From the NCBI GenBank assembly GCA_028751875.1, contig CM054141.1, positions 74,909,575-74,973,574 of the forward strand: a stretch of 64,000 nt of DNA, written 5' to 3'. The notes below the pieces were generated by a model. It had not been told where the DNA came from. It did not search any database and saw nothing but the letters and a program-made list of their open reading frames with translations. This document shows positions 1 to 12,912 of the stretch, one piece after another; position 1 is the stretch's first letter, and every line of letters starts with the position of its first letter. This stretch comes from Rapana venosa (lineage: Eukaryota; Mollusca; Gastropoda; Neogastropoda; Muricidae). Made by a program: the position numbers and the translations under genes.

Positions 1-1349
1 AACACTATTAACATGTAACCCAAAAAAATCTTTAGAACGTTATTCATCCATTTTACAAGCATTCAACTCTTATATTACTGAACCAATCCAAACCTTCATT
101 GCACCCAGACAAAACATATACTGCACTAGAAAATACTACTCACCAAACCATCCTCTCCCACACATCACACAAAAAGTCCATCACAAAAAACAAACACACT
201 GACCAAACCCTACACAAACCTTTCAACCTCCTAATATATTAAATTTACACTCCACGACATACGTAATATCCCTCCCTAACCCTCCATACCTTACACCTTA
301 ACCCTTTTACCAACCCACCATTATCCCAGAAATTACTCCAACACCCACAAAACATAAACCAATACCTCTTATCCAATGCCCAAGCCATAATCATTCACTC
401 CTTACCCCAATAATTACACCACTTCACCCACATCATTCCCTCTTCCCCTAACTCCCACACTCATCTATCCCATCTCACTTCCACATCCTTACCCTCCCCA
501 TACTTCCCCAACCCACATACAACCTCTCGGTCCACCCAAATCATTCACACCCTCAAAATTCACCCTATACCCCCTCCACCGTACACCTAAAACAAACCTA
601 TACCCAAACCTACCCTATACCTTCTATATACCATACACCCTCATTATTGTCACTTCACTATCACCCTTAACCTCTATTCGTCAAAATAGGTCCAACCAAA
701 CATAACACCCTAACCCAATACACATATTTAACTTACAACACCCAATCCAGTACACAACCCAATATGTCACCCACCAACTACCATACCAAAACTCTTTACC
801 TAGATAATGACCATCAAACACACATTCCTAATCCCCAAAAATTCCTCCTAAAATTTTAAAATATTCTCACTTAATCTTTAAAACTGACCACTCCCCATGT
901 TAATGTGCCCCAAAAAACCATAACAATCATCCTGTAAACACCTCATTATCCATCGCACCTACACCCCCTACCCACCGCAACTAAACAAGTATAATAAGAA
1001 AGAAACCAAGACTCAACAAAATATTAACCTATCGATGCATCCATCCAGACCGTAACAGATTGTCAATGTACATCTGCAGACTGGCAAGCACTCCACACGC
1101 CCCCAGATAACCCTTAAACACTACCATACCTGTCCCCCCCCCAACACCCGCCCTTAATCTGACACACACACACCCCCCCCTCCACATACGATCCACACCC
1201 AACACACTCACACACCCCCGCCCTCCTCAACATAACACCCCCACCCCCCCCCACCGCCCAGAACAAGAAATCCTCACCTACAATAGACCCCCACATGAAA
1301 TACACTCACACCCAATCAACTATATCCTCCATATCTCCCTTATAACCAC
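1..1349. other. G-depleted, strand-asymmetric tract (copy 1)
   Basis: The + strand is built almost wholly of A, C and T, with G at only a few per cent, yet the order is not a simple tandem repeat. The bias stops near 1350, where ordinary G content appears. In copy 2 the bias starts earlier, near 16180, so the full tract is about 1.55 kb and its first ~200 bases lie outside this window for copy 1. Some of the few remaining Gs are in CpG and many are not. No coding signal is visible. Confidence 0.8.
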
Positions 1350-4300
1350 ATGTTCTCATCAGTGCTCTCTGTGTATACTACCTCCCACCTCCCTGCACCC
1401 ATCACCCCTCATACGTCTCTCAGCGCATCTAGACATCCTACAGTCACACACAAGACTCGTCACATACTCCATACATATAGACAAGATCACCATAGACACC
1501 TTCTACTACAACGTAATCTATCTAACTCCAACCCTGTGTGTCACAGACCCCCTCTCACCATCCCTATAGAGTCTGTCACCATCACAGACTACTCGTTGTG
1601 GACCATCATATGTGTTATATAAATCCTCACCCTGTAGACCACCTCAGAATAACATCTCTGTTCACAACCACCTTTAAAACATGTGATAACTCATGAGAAA
1701 TGCGTCATGTGAATAAAAAGAGTTGTGTGATTTTCCCTCGATACTTGTTGTCCCCACATATATCTAGAGAAACAGTCACCTCCGCTCCGTACTCGCCTAC
1801 CTGTTTTAACGTCCCATCATGCTGAAAGACATGTACGTACTACCCCCAGTCTAAATATGTAATATATATTGTGTCGTATACGCTGGTACACATGAGCTGA
1901 CAGTCTCCCTAAAAGAGAATCTCAAAATTTGTATCACAACTATCACTCGTCTGCACGACCCTGTGAGAGTCTGTCTACGTACACATACCTTGTCCTCTAA
2001 ACATCACCTGCATATCCCGTCTGTGGTCCGAGACTTGTCTTCAAAGTGTCTATATACACGTGTGCTAGCTTGCCTCGTGTGTGACATCCTTCAGTCTAGT
2101 CTGTGTGTCTCCTTCACCACTACATGCCCGTGACTGCACGCCCCACATCACTGCCATCCTTGTTCACTGTGAACACCCGTTTCACACTCCCCTCCTAGCT
2201 CAGCCTACTCTCCCCCAATGCTCCACTGTTGATCTCGTCTGTGTAAAGCCTATGACACTTCCTGTTCAAGCCTAGCCATGCTAGACCATATACGCCCCCG
2301 AGAAAACACATGTCAGAGACCTGCACATGGACTCTCCTAAATCAAGTCTTCTATATCTCCCTATACGTCACGTCTCCTAGCCCTAAATAAATCGCTTGAT
2401 AATATGTATATTACCGCAACCTTATTGATTCTGCCTCCTCAGTCTGCACTCTGACCTATTCCACCAACTGATTGTCTCTGCCTGTCCCCATGCCCCTACT
2501 CCCACCCATACCCGCGCTCATGGTGTCTAGTAAGCACGTGCACATCACGCCTTGGCCCCGACACTGTCAGAACATGCTACCCTTGACCCCGCCCCACCCC
2601 CTTGCTGCTCGCTCCCCCCATCCATCCCTCACCGTCCCCGCGCAACTGCCTTTGTATCCTATCCCACATACCGTTGACCCAACTCAACGTAGTGCATGTG
2701 ATGATGTAAGTATTTGTGTATCCTGTTGTTATATTATATCATATCTCTGCTAATTGTGACTGAGTGAATGTGTGACCGTGTGATGAGGAAATGAATAAAC
2801 TAAGTATAGATGTCCTAAGGAAGTTGTATCCCACTCCATAGTCACTTAACACAAACAAAACAAACCCCAAACAATTCCACCATCATTCCCCCCATACAAT
2901 GTGTACTACGAAGATAAAACCAGAAGTGTAAACAAATAACACCAAAACCTGTAAAGACCTACCGCCCAACTGTAAACCGACCCACACTCACTCAGCCTGT
3001 GTTCCACAGACAGTAGTCGCGTTACCAACCAAATCGTCTGTCCTATCTCCCTTGTGTGTTCGTACAACCCTTCTGTTGCTCAGAACCCATCATGTATCCT
3101 AACTATCGCAGACGACTGCGTCTATCCACGCTATGTTAATGTCTCATATACCTGTCCCAACAGATACCCTGTTTCATGTAGACAATGACGTGTTCTCTTC
3201 CCTCATCTTCACTACTTGCGATTGATTGCCAAATGTGCACTCACTCAGACAACACAGAGCACTTCGTTAACACCTGCTATGTGTTGGCTAGTCTCTCTCG
3301 TACATGAACTAATGTTGCTATGTAACTCACACATGTCTCAATAAATCCATTGAACACTATGTACCCCTTGTCCCATTGCACATAGTGTCTACTACAGACA
3401 ACTGTGTCTCACATAATTGACTCTTCCATAGTCTTACTGTGACGTGACCACCATATCACTCGTACCTCTACACTCATAGAGCATCATCTTCACACCTGTG
3501 ATCGTGTCTCTATATGCCTTCAATTGAAACCACGCCTCTATCTAAGAAATCAGACTCATACTAATATCTTAGAGTCACGAACAGACAACATATCACTCAC
3601 TCAGACTGTCTTGTAACTGACAGACTCTCTCTAGCGTATCACTCACTCGTACATCCCCGATTACAGACACCAGTCATCATCTATCATGAGAAGTACATTC
3701 TCACACACTCATGATAGAGACAATATCTATCACTCACATGTAGTCATGAGACTGTATCTAAACTCTCTCTCACTCTACACACAACTAAGATGAATACTAC
3801 ATCCCCAGTCACTCTCGACACGCACTCATTATCCACTCACACTTGATCAATGTCTGTTCGTGTCAGAGTAAACAGAATTGAACACATAGTTGTGTCATCA
3901 GACACATTCGACTGAAGTGTAGACCTATCCTAGCTCTCTCTTCCTCGTTAATGTAAGAGCTGATAGTCTCCTCCTGACATTACTCGATTTATACGTACAT
4001 ACGATCTCTGTATGTTGAACACACAGCGAACAGAGTAGTCAACCGCAACTCGAACTCTGAACTCCATTAAACTTCTCTGTCTAGTCTGCTCACACTGACT
4101 CACTCACGACGAGATCATGACACACATGTGACTCTATCAGAACTATGTACTATGCCTAATCTCACGCACCATGTACACAATAGACACTGAGACACGTAAG
4201 TGATGTGTAATAATGTATGCAATCGATCTCCCTAAGAGAACATACACTTAATTGCTCTCCAGAACCGCTAATCATACTCTCAAACTTCCTACCCTGCACC

Positions 4301-4938
4301 ATGAATGAAACTCCATCAAAGACCCGAGTACAGAGTACACTACTACTGCGACTCGCTACACCCAGCACCTTACACATTGTGTGAGTCATGTGCAGACACA
4401 CTCTCCTATCATCGTGTCTCACAGACTTCTATCCCATCAAATTACTACCGGTGTAGTATGTACCCCATCTTATCAATGCTTAGTCCAGCAATACACAACC
4501 CACAGTGTGACACAATCATAACGAAGAGATGTGTAATACAACCTACGTCTCTCACACACTCTAGTCATGTTGTAGTGTATCCTACAGTGTCTCAGATGCA
4601 GTACACTCCGAGAGTACAAGTGTTATCTACACGCTGACATACACCACTCCCGATATCACATCTAGTAGACCAGTCCCCTCAAACCACAATTCTGTCAATC
4701 ATGTGTCATGCGTACTCAGCTCCTGAGTCTTAGTTCAACCTCTAGTACATATAATAATAATAGATTACCATAATGCTCAGTTTGTAACAGTCTTCCGACA
4801 AGATCTAGCGTCTCCCTTATATCAGAGTATACCTCACACTTCCATACCATGACTCAGCCTATCAATCACTTGCCCCATTACATAAGTCTGCAGAAAATCA
4901 AATCACTCGCTACAATACCTATCACTATATATGATGAT
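1350..4938. other. Unassigned pyrimidine/CA-biased sequence (in direct repeat)
   Basis: This stretch is rich in short CACT, CTCA, TCTG and TGTG words with no fixed period. It resembles degraded simple-sequence DNA or a noisy consensus over it. I see no splice-flanked exon, RNA gene or transposon motif. The longest frames, 110 codons or fewer, show no recognisable domain. Confidence 0.5.
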
Positions 4939-4949
4939 AGCGTGTGATG

Positions 4950-6110
4950 CTCCAGCTCCTGTATTCAAGTCTGGGTCCAGTGCATTAAGACTGTCATAAG
5001 ATACTCTTGCGAGCCTCTGATTTTACTTCCCGCCCATGAGTGCGTCAATGTCATCGGCCCAACAACCGTGAGCTTGCTGAGGAGACGGATCTGCGCCAAT
5101 CGGATGCCAAGAAGAATGGTTTTAGCAGTGGAAAGTTCATGGAGGAAGTTCCTCTCTCATATGTTTTCCAAAAACAGATTATACAGGACCTGGAAGATAA
5201 ACAGGATCCCTTGTACGCAGACCCCACACAACTGTGGTTTTGAAGTAGTCACATCCGACCTGATTGTTTAGACGCGATGCTGCACTGTTTGCAGGTCGTT
5301 GTATAGCTGCATTGAAATGTTCATGCACTAGTCCTTCATTCACCAATGCCAAACATTCTGAGGGTACCCTGCTACACATCGGGCCTTCGTGCCTTACTAC
5401 ATGTCGACAAGCCTTACTTGAAAGTCGATGATAGTTGTGGAAACAGGTCTCTCTGATGATTGAAGATGTTTTTCCAATCAGGACTGTGGCAGTTGATAAG
5501 AAATTGTTCGATTGTGCTCTGCCTGGCCCTGAACCCCAGCTTCGTTACTCTGCAAGGTGTTTTCTGCCTCCTTCTTGAGTCGATTCACAAATAACTTTGC
5601 GCTGTTGATCTTGCTGGCGTGGCTGGATGAGGCTGATTGTTCTATAGTTTTAGGCGATTGGCGGTAAAATCCCCTTCTTGGGCAGAGCGTCCATGGATGA
5701 ATTGATTGTGTCCATTCTCACGTTGGCTACGTGTTTTGTTTCTCCCACCAAATCTTCTCGAAGCTAGCCTGTAATCATATGTGAATGACTGTTTCGCTCA
5801 CCATGCTAGAGCAGCTGCTGGTTGTATTGTCTGCTCCTGGGACATGTTCTACTGTAAGCTGCCGATGTTCCTTGCCACATTCTATCCCTCAGCTATAGTC
5901 AGATGGCGAGGGCGTCTCTTGTTGTTGCTGCTTTCTCTGTTATTATGCTCTAATGGTTCAGGTTTGTATTGGGTGTTGTATAGTCTCGCGACCAATACTA
6001 CAGCTACACATCGTTCAATGCAGCTCGACAGGAGGCTCTTCTGGTAGAGGAGCCGTTTCGGAGCTCCTAGTCCTTCATATGACTGATGTTTTAGGTTGAA
6101 TTGATTTGTT
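4950..6110 (-). pseudogene. Non-LTR retrotransposon reverse transcriptase fragment, frameshifted
   Basis: Read on the minus strand, this is the middle of a LINE RT. In order: a PKKG-like turn (5682-5671), NYRTISLI (5649-5626), LNNQVG..YFKTTV (5271-5230) just before the GVRQG region, and the catalytic motif as WADDIDALMGG (ADDID at 5058-5044). Sequence from about 6060 to 5700 fits the upstream RT linker (an 'ELYN'-like start, 'ADNIPAE'-like remains). The motifs lie in different frames with stops between them, so it is dead or carries base-call indels. The endonuclease and 3' end are missing. RTs of this kind copy element RNA at a nicked target. Family membership is firm; the clade (RTE/CR1-like) is a guess. 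Confidence 0.72.
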
Positions 6111-6120
6111 GTGTTGTTCT

Positions 6121-7925
6121 CTCGCGACACCACCTGACCATTACACCACATCACACCACCAGCATCACACGTCACCCCTCACACCACAACACATACAAAA
6201 CACCACTACACATCAACACCCACAACACCCACCACAAACACACACACGAACAACCACACAACACCACACAACCACCCATGACATCACCACACCACTACAC
6301 CACACCACACCACTACACCACATCACCAATACCTCCACCACCCTACGACACCACACAATCAACACTCACAACATCTACCCTCAAACTATATCAACAAACA
6401 CACAACATACAACACCACTTAACTCAATCACCACAACCCACGATCACTTACGTACACACCACAAGCGTCATTACCCAACACCAACCGACACCAACACCAC
6501 CGAATAACATCTCCACGACACAACACCACCACATTACTCGACCACAGCACATCAAACACACAGACACACTCCACAACACCATTACCTCACAACACAACAC
6601 ACCAATCAAGGACGAAGCTTCTAAACGAACCACCAGCTCTAACCACCACACCAAATCACACCACCACACACTCTATATACACACCCACAACTCACATCAC
6701 ACTACTCAATAACCATTACAATTACCCATGTACAGCAACCCACAGCATACCACACCAGACGCAAGACAAACACCCACCGATGGAACAGCCACATCAACAT
6801 CACCACATTCTACACAAGCATACATAACCACCAAGTCAAACACAACCTATCACACCACCAGACCACGACCAGCCGATACACCAACATACACCAGCACAAA
6901 CACCACTACACCACACCATCTACAATCAATCGCCACCCAACAACCACACCGACACCAGACTACCACACACACCACACAAGCAGACACCACACATTACACC
7001 CACATATTAACACAACGACCACACCATCCACACCATTCCACACCACGCCACCCCACCCCCGACTCACACAACCACAGTACCACACGACAACCCCTACCCC
7101 GACCCACACCCCACACACACTACCACACCACACCACACCTCATACTAGCACACCCCCATCACCAACTTCACTCCACACACAGAATAACACCATCCACATT
7201 CGCACCGACCACCTCACACCGCGAATACACAACACCACACCATCAACCACACCATCAACACAACCATCAACCACATCACCACCCCATCACAAACAGCACA
7301 CACCAAACAAGACCACACCCCCCCACCCCCCCCAAATAACCACACCCACACCACACCACAACACCACATGACCCACACAACACAACCACATCAGCCACTA
7401 TAGGCACGACTTAGCACATATACAAATCACGATATACCACGACACCACCCGAACTCGTGCCCACCACGACACACCACACAAACACACCACACTTCACCAC
7501 CACACCACTCCAAACCATACCAACACTACCACTATCAACACACCACACCACAAGCACACCTTACTATCACACCGCACCACCCACCATACACCAACCACAC
7601 ATCAAAAATCATACCAACCACACTCCAATCACGTAACCAGCACCACACCCACACAACAATACTACCATACATGATCCACACAGAGTACCACACTGTTTAC
7701 ACCATCACCTACTACAAAACACCAAACCGAACCCATCCACACACAACACCACTACCTCCATTAACCACACCACACTACCCACACCACCCGTACACCACAT
7801 CACACTGCACACACACCACAGCACACACACACACACCTACAACACCACACACACACCACACACACACACAACACACGCACATCACACACACTACAGACCA
7901 GACACACCACACACAACACCAATGA
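6121..7925. repeat. Degenerate CCA/ACA-rich low-complexity tract
   Basis: About 1.8 kb of irregular ccaca/acaac/ccaccac words with almost no G on the + strand. It ends in purer (CA)n near 7820-7920. Long open frames run through it on both strands only because the words lack stop codons. Their products are His/Thr/Pro or Val/Cys/Trp strings with no domain. A short island at 6601-6640 has ordinary composition. No gene. Confidence 0.85.
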
Positions 7926-9126
7926 CTAGAAGCAATGATACTGCTCGCTCAGTCTGCCTCATTGCTGTCTTAAATGTCTAAGGGAATACAACCTCTTATA
8001 GTAGCTTATGTAGAGCGACAGAGGAAAAACAGTGAGGGGGAGCTCCCTTAAAAACCCCAAGCTACTCAGAACGTGTCAGAGTGAATAGAATGAGTCTTAA
8101 TTGAGAACAAACATGTATGCATGACATAATAATCAGTAGCAAGCAGAACGTCACACCACACCACACACACACACCACACAACAACGACCCACACCACACA
8201 CATCACACACACACACGCACGCACGCACGCAGCACGCCGCACGCACGCACCGCACAACACACACAAAACAAACACGCACCACGCTCTCACACACCCCGCA
8301 CCCCTACTCACACCACACACACACGACACTACACAACAGACACACACCACACACACACACACCCCACTACACATACACGAGGAAGCATCGCGCGCCGTGC
8401 GCAGCACACACAACACACACACACACTGACAACACGGACACTACCATTATGTAAACACACTTGCGCGCCGCAGTAGCGTCACACGCACAGCACACAGTTC
8501 ACATACACACGCAAATACATAGACAAGCTTTAGCGTGGGGCGCACACACACACATATACACAACCACGCTCGCCCACACACACGAGTGCCAGCACCTACA
8601 AACACGCACGCTCACAAACAGCCATGCACGTGGCGCGTCACGCGCGCTCACACCACCACTCTTGTCCCAAATAACACGCACCCTACTACTACTATGTCAC
8701 AGCGCTTGCGTCGCGTTGCACCAAGACACACACACACACATATACACAGACAGACTCGCACACTAACACGCTCGCCAGCACTACGAGACACACGCACGCA
8801 CGACACACACACAATATGCACGTGTGATCACAGCCGCGCACCCCCCACACACCACACAACACCCCTCATATACACAGCACATACATACACACGCTTGTTG
8901 TGCGAGTGCAAACACAAACGCAGCGAACACACGCCACACACACAATACACAGACATCGCTCGCACACTTACTCTCGCTACACAGCACAGCTCACACACAC
9001 GGCTCCAGCTACACTGCACACACACACATCGCACACTCACACACAAAACATAACACACACACTTGCCGCGTCGCGCGCGCAACAGCACGCACGCACACCC
9101 ACCAACACAGCACACAATCACAGTAT
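7926..9126. repeat. 1.2-kb composite tandem repeat, unit 1
   Basis: The unit opens with about 220 bases of ordinary sequence (7926-8150), then about 1 kb of CA/CACG-rich DNA with islands such as gcgcgccg near 8465. The ordinary block matches 9127-9345 closely: tctaaggga, agctccctta, acaaacatgt and cataataat recur in the same order. The CA-rich parts also share islands in the same order. The two units are diverged tandem copies about 1.2 kb apart. Frames through the CA array are spurious. Confidence 0.75.
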
Positions 9127-10330
9127 AGAAGCAAAGGACTGATCAGCAGTGCAGCTCATTGCTGTGCTTAATGGTCTAAGGGAAACAACTTCTTTTAGTC
9201 GCTAAGTAGAACACAGAAAACAGTCTCGTGAGGTGAAGCTCCCTTAAAAACCCAAGCCTCTAGTACACGGTCCAGTGATAGGACTGGGTCTTCTGACAAA
9301 CAAACATGTCAAGCAATGACACATAATAATTCAGTTAGCAGCATAACGGCCACACACACACACACACGCACACGTGCCATCAGACACGCACGCACGCAGC
9401 GAGCACGCACCGCACGCACAACACACACACACACACACCACACATACACACCAGAGACACACACATGCACGTGCGCATCGGGGGAGGCGCACAACAAAAC
9501 ACACTGACATACACCCATCAATAAATACACGCTAGCGCGCCTCGCGTGCGTACACACGCACACACACATTCAAATACACACGCAACTAATAGACAAACTT
9601 GTTGCTGTCGGCACGCGCGTGCGCACCACCACACACAAGCACAGACAGACCGCGTCGCGATAACCACCACATGCTCGCCACACTACGAACACGCACGCTC
9701 CACATACACATATGGCGAACGTGCGACGATCACGCGCGCACAACAACAGCCGCCTCATACACACGCACATACATACACACGAATTGCGTGCGTGCGCCAC
9801 TGCACACACATCACGAGACAACGACTCGCACACACACACGCAGACGCACACCTACACACACACAACTCGCACGCTCGATCGCACACACACGCATATATGC
9901 ACGTGCGCATCCTCACGGGACGCGCGCAACATCGTACAACACAAACACACACGCTAACACCACGCAGCATCACAACACACCGCTCACAGATACAACACGT
10001 CACATAATACACACGCTTTGTGTGCGCTGTGCAACACAAACGCACGCACCACACACACACACACACTCACACACACACTCACGACACACACACAGCACAC
10101 TCACACACCGCACACTCGCACGCCACACACAAACACACACAACACACGCACGCACGCAGTGCGAGCATGCAAACACGCACACTCGAACGCGATCACACGC
10201 AGCACGCAACGCACACACACACACACGGCACATCCACGTAGCGCGCGCCCCACCACACACAACACACACACACCACACACAACAAACACACACACACACA
10301 CACACAGACGCGCGCTAACACATCGCACTC
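9127..10330. repeat. 1.2-kb composite tandem repeat, unit 2
   Basis: Second copy of the composite unit. The 220-base block is at 9127-9345, followed by CA/CACG-rich sequence to about 10320. Long frames here, up to 239 codons, are low-complexity Thr/His/Arg strings created by the CA array and are not genes. The array ends where TG/TCTG-rich sequence begins near 10340. Confidence 0.75.
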
Positions 10331-11634
10331 AATTTATGCCAGTATGTGTGTACCTGCTGTTCAGTGTCTATGTGCCTGTGTCTCTGTATCCTCATTTCAC
10401 TCACAATTTGTTTTGTACTGGCTCGTTATTCTGTCCATACCTGTCTATCTAGTCTGTCCATGTCTGAGTCTGTCTGTCGTTGATCTGTATGGCTGTCTCA
10501 GTCTGTCTGTCTGTCTCTCTCTCTGGTCTCTCTCTCTCTCTCTCTCTCTCGAGACTCTCATCTTCGCAAGCAGAAGCAAGCAAGCGCAGCGTTGCGCGCG
10601 GCCCGATATCGAATACCAGTGCATGCATGTTGCGTGCCATTGTGTGTATGACTCGTGGTGTATGAGGCGCAAATGAATGATGTTGTATATGTGTCCCCCC
10701 CCCCCCCCCCCATCCACCCTTCCCCCCCACCCCCCCCCCACCCCCACCCCCCGCGCCCCAGTGGATGTATTTACGTGCAAGTGTATTTGTGGGTCCACTG
10801 TCGATTTTGTGTATGTCTGCCTTTTGTCTGTCTCTGTCTACTGTGACCTTGATAAAGTCTGAGTGGTGCTAGTGGGTTCTCTTCTGCGTTGATAATGCAT
10901 GGTTGCACGCATGGGACTAGGTTATCATTCAATCTGAGAAGACTAGCACCCAGACCACCACTCATGATCTAGTGATGAGGAAAGTTTAACTTCTCTAGCG
11001 CGGAAGGTTACCTGTTGACCATCAATCCGATCTGAGAGTGTGTGTGTGTGAGGTGTGTGTGTCAGTGTGAGTGTTGGTGTGTACTAGTGGTGATGGAGTG
11101 TGTGTGTGTGTGTAGCCTATAGATTTAAGTCATCGCATCATTGTCTTTATGCATCAGCTCCTCATATTGCTCTGTGAGCTGCTATGAGTTCCAGTAGGTC
11201 GCAATGTGTCTTTGTTTCGTCGTCTCGTGGTTTCGATGTGAGTTCAGACTTTGGAAAAGAGGAAAGAGGACAACGAGATGGGGAGGAGCTGACAAGAAAG
11301 AACACTGGAACTCCTATGCACAACGCAGTGGAGTGTCCGGTGCGGTGAGAGGTTGTTAGTATATCGTTCGGTATAGAGGGAGTCTTTTGAGAGGTGGAAT
11401 GTTGTGTTTGATTACAAGCACAGCTGCTGATCTTATCTATCTCCCATATTGTGCACTGGTCTCTTGCAAACTTCTTTTCCGCATCATAGTCCCTTGACGT
11501 TACCTGTGCCCTGTACCTGCTGATCTGGGCTGCGTTCGTCTTCTGCTTCGAGTATCCTGTCTGGCTACCGCCCGCGTGTCCTCCTCCGCGCCTTATATGC
11601 TCTGGTACTGTTGCCTTTCTTTTCTCTCCCTTGT
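10331..11634. other. Microsatellite cluster, no gene seen
   Basis: It contains TCTG-rich DNA (about 10345-10515), (CT)n (10513-10552), a C-rich block (10694-10752) and (GT)n (about 11036-11114). Between them lies unassigned sequence of ordinary composition. Frames on both strands are short and domain-free. Confidence 0.6.
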
Positions 11635-12180
11635 CTAGGGACCAGCAGAAAAGGAAGGAAAGCGAGAAGCCGCGGAAAAGTTCGGGATGCAGTAACGGGT
11701 GGTCGCGGGATTATCATAGAACAGACAACAGGCGGTCTCAGACCTCGGTGACACTACGGACGCAAGTGTCTGACGGAATAACCTGAGAACTAAGTTGAAC
11801 CACTCCGCGAAGTGTACAGTTCCTTTAGGTAGCGGAGGTGATGCTCTGCGTCTAGCCTTCCTGACTGCAACTACACACGCAAGACGTGAAACACATGAGG
11901 CACCCGAAAGTCGTACGAGGGAGGTGGCCGTCGCATCATTACCGTAGCCGTGCACGCCGCACCATGAGAAGGTTCCACAGTCGTTCCGGCGCCACCCCGA
12001 GGTGACCTGGACTTGTGAAGCCTCTGTCTTGTTTGACTTTGTTGACTTGAGATCCCAGTGCGTTTCGACGAACCAAAGATAGTAGGTTTCATGGGCTCTT
12101 CTTCTGACGTGGACATCCCGCCAGTTTAGGCATAACGTTTTGCGGCCCGAGAATACTTTGTTTGCATCCACCCCATACAA
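11635..12180 (-). CDS. Unrecognised ORF, 181 codons
   Basis: This is an open frame of 181 codons starting with Met at 12180, in sequence of balanced composition, so it is not a low-complexity artefact. I recognise no domain, signal peptide or transmembrane run. The product has many Arg, Ser and Cys residues scattered without motif spacing. A second minus-strand frame overlaps it (12116-11871), which weakens the case for either. No flanking exon, polyadenylation signal or related copy is apparent. It could be part of an unknown transposon, one exon, or chance. Confidence 0.2.
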   Translation of the reverse strand: MYGVDANKVFSGRKTLCLNWRDVHVRRRAHETYYLWFVETHWDLKSTKSNKTEASQVQVTSGWRRNDCGTFSWCGVHGYGNDATATSLVRLSGASCVSRLACVVAVRKARRRASPPLPKGTVHFAEWFNLVLRLFRQTLASVVSPRSETACCLFYDNPATTRYCIPNFSAASRFPSFSAGP

Positions 12181-12690
12181 CTCTCTGCACCAATATGAAC
12201 CGTCAGCTACGACACAGCTGATACTCTTGAGATGTCGTCTCCCCGTGGTGCATCGGTACTGAGCGCCTTATTTAGTAATATACGTAATTTCGGAATGTCG
12301 TTGACATTTGGTCTGTATGCTGCCTGAGATGTGGACGTACTAATTTTAAAACCGCGATCCGAGGTCCTCAGTGTCGTGCAGGTTACATAAACTTATTTTA
12401 GACGCCACTGTTACCACGTATAAAAGAAAACCCACCACCAAACCAGGCCACACAAAGAGAGAGCGACGGGATGGTTACCCGAGAGTTTTCAGGAGATCGT
12501 TTGCAGTTTGTCCCTGGCAAAAATTCTACAGAAGAAGCTTAGTGTGTAGTAAAAAACAAGAAATGAAAAAGAAAACGACACACTCCGACCCCCCACTGTG
12601 AGCAACCTCCCACATAACTCCATGAGAAATCGGGGGATTGATCTCTTTTTGATCGGGACAAGAAAATGATGACAAGTTTTTTCGCAGACC
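12181..12690. other. Unassigned sequence
   Basis: Ordinary-composition sequence with no recognisable gene, RNA or repeat. It runs into an A-rich tract. Confidence 0.4.
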
Positions 12691-12876
12691 AAAAAAAAAA
12701 ACAGAGCAATATATCAAATACAAAAAGAAAATAAAAAAAAAGAAAGAAAAAACACCAAAAACAGAAAAAAAAAACACAAACCAAAGAAATATAACAACGC
12801 AATAAAAAAAGCATACAAAAAAAAAAAAAAAGTAAAGGAACAACAAAAAAAGAAAAAGAAAAAAAAGAAAAAAAGG

Positions 12877-12911
<35 letters not shown>
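12690..12911. repeat. A-rich tract ending in a long poly(A) run
   Basis: A-rich sequence with scattered G and C, culminating in uninterrupted A from about 12878 to 12910. It could be the 3' tail of a plus-strand retroposon, but the sequence before it has no recognisable element body. Minus-strand frames here are poly-Phe artefacts. Confidence 0.7.

Positions 12912-12912
<1 letters not shown>

Larger units (their letters stand above)
1..4938. repeat. Long direct repeat, copy 1 (partner 16385-21322)
   Basis: This block recurs at 16385-21322 with an offset of exactly 16,384 bases. The opening bases, all internal landmarks and the final bases (ending in atgatgat) agree, and I found no mismatch by eye. 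After 4938 the two copies diverge sharply: copy 1 runs into a retrotransposon fragment and copy 2 into unrelated clean sequence. Copy 1 begins at the window edge, so the repeat may extend upstream. No gene is recognisable inside. Short frames occur but are shadows of biased composition. Perfect identity suggests either a very recent duplication or one sequence used twice by an assembler. Confidence 0.95.

Noticed and set aside
6101..7339. Two 203-codon open frames rich in Thr/His/Pro
   Set aside because: They are created by stop-free CCA/ACA low-complexity DNA. No domain, and other frames are equally open.
6121..7925. Yeast-like C1-3A telomere or TTAGGG telomere
   Set aside because: The CCACACC words resemble C1-3A repeats but are irregular, internal and next to LINE remains. 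No TTAGGG/CCCTAA array is present.
8066..10452. Many 60-239 codon frames on both strands
   Set aside because: Shadows of the CA/CACG arrays; products are simple Thr/His/Arg or Val/Cys repeats.
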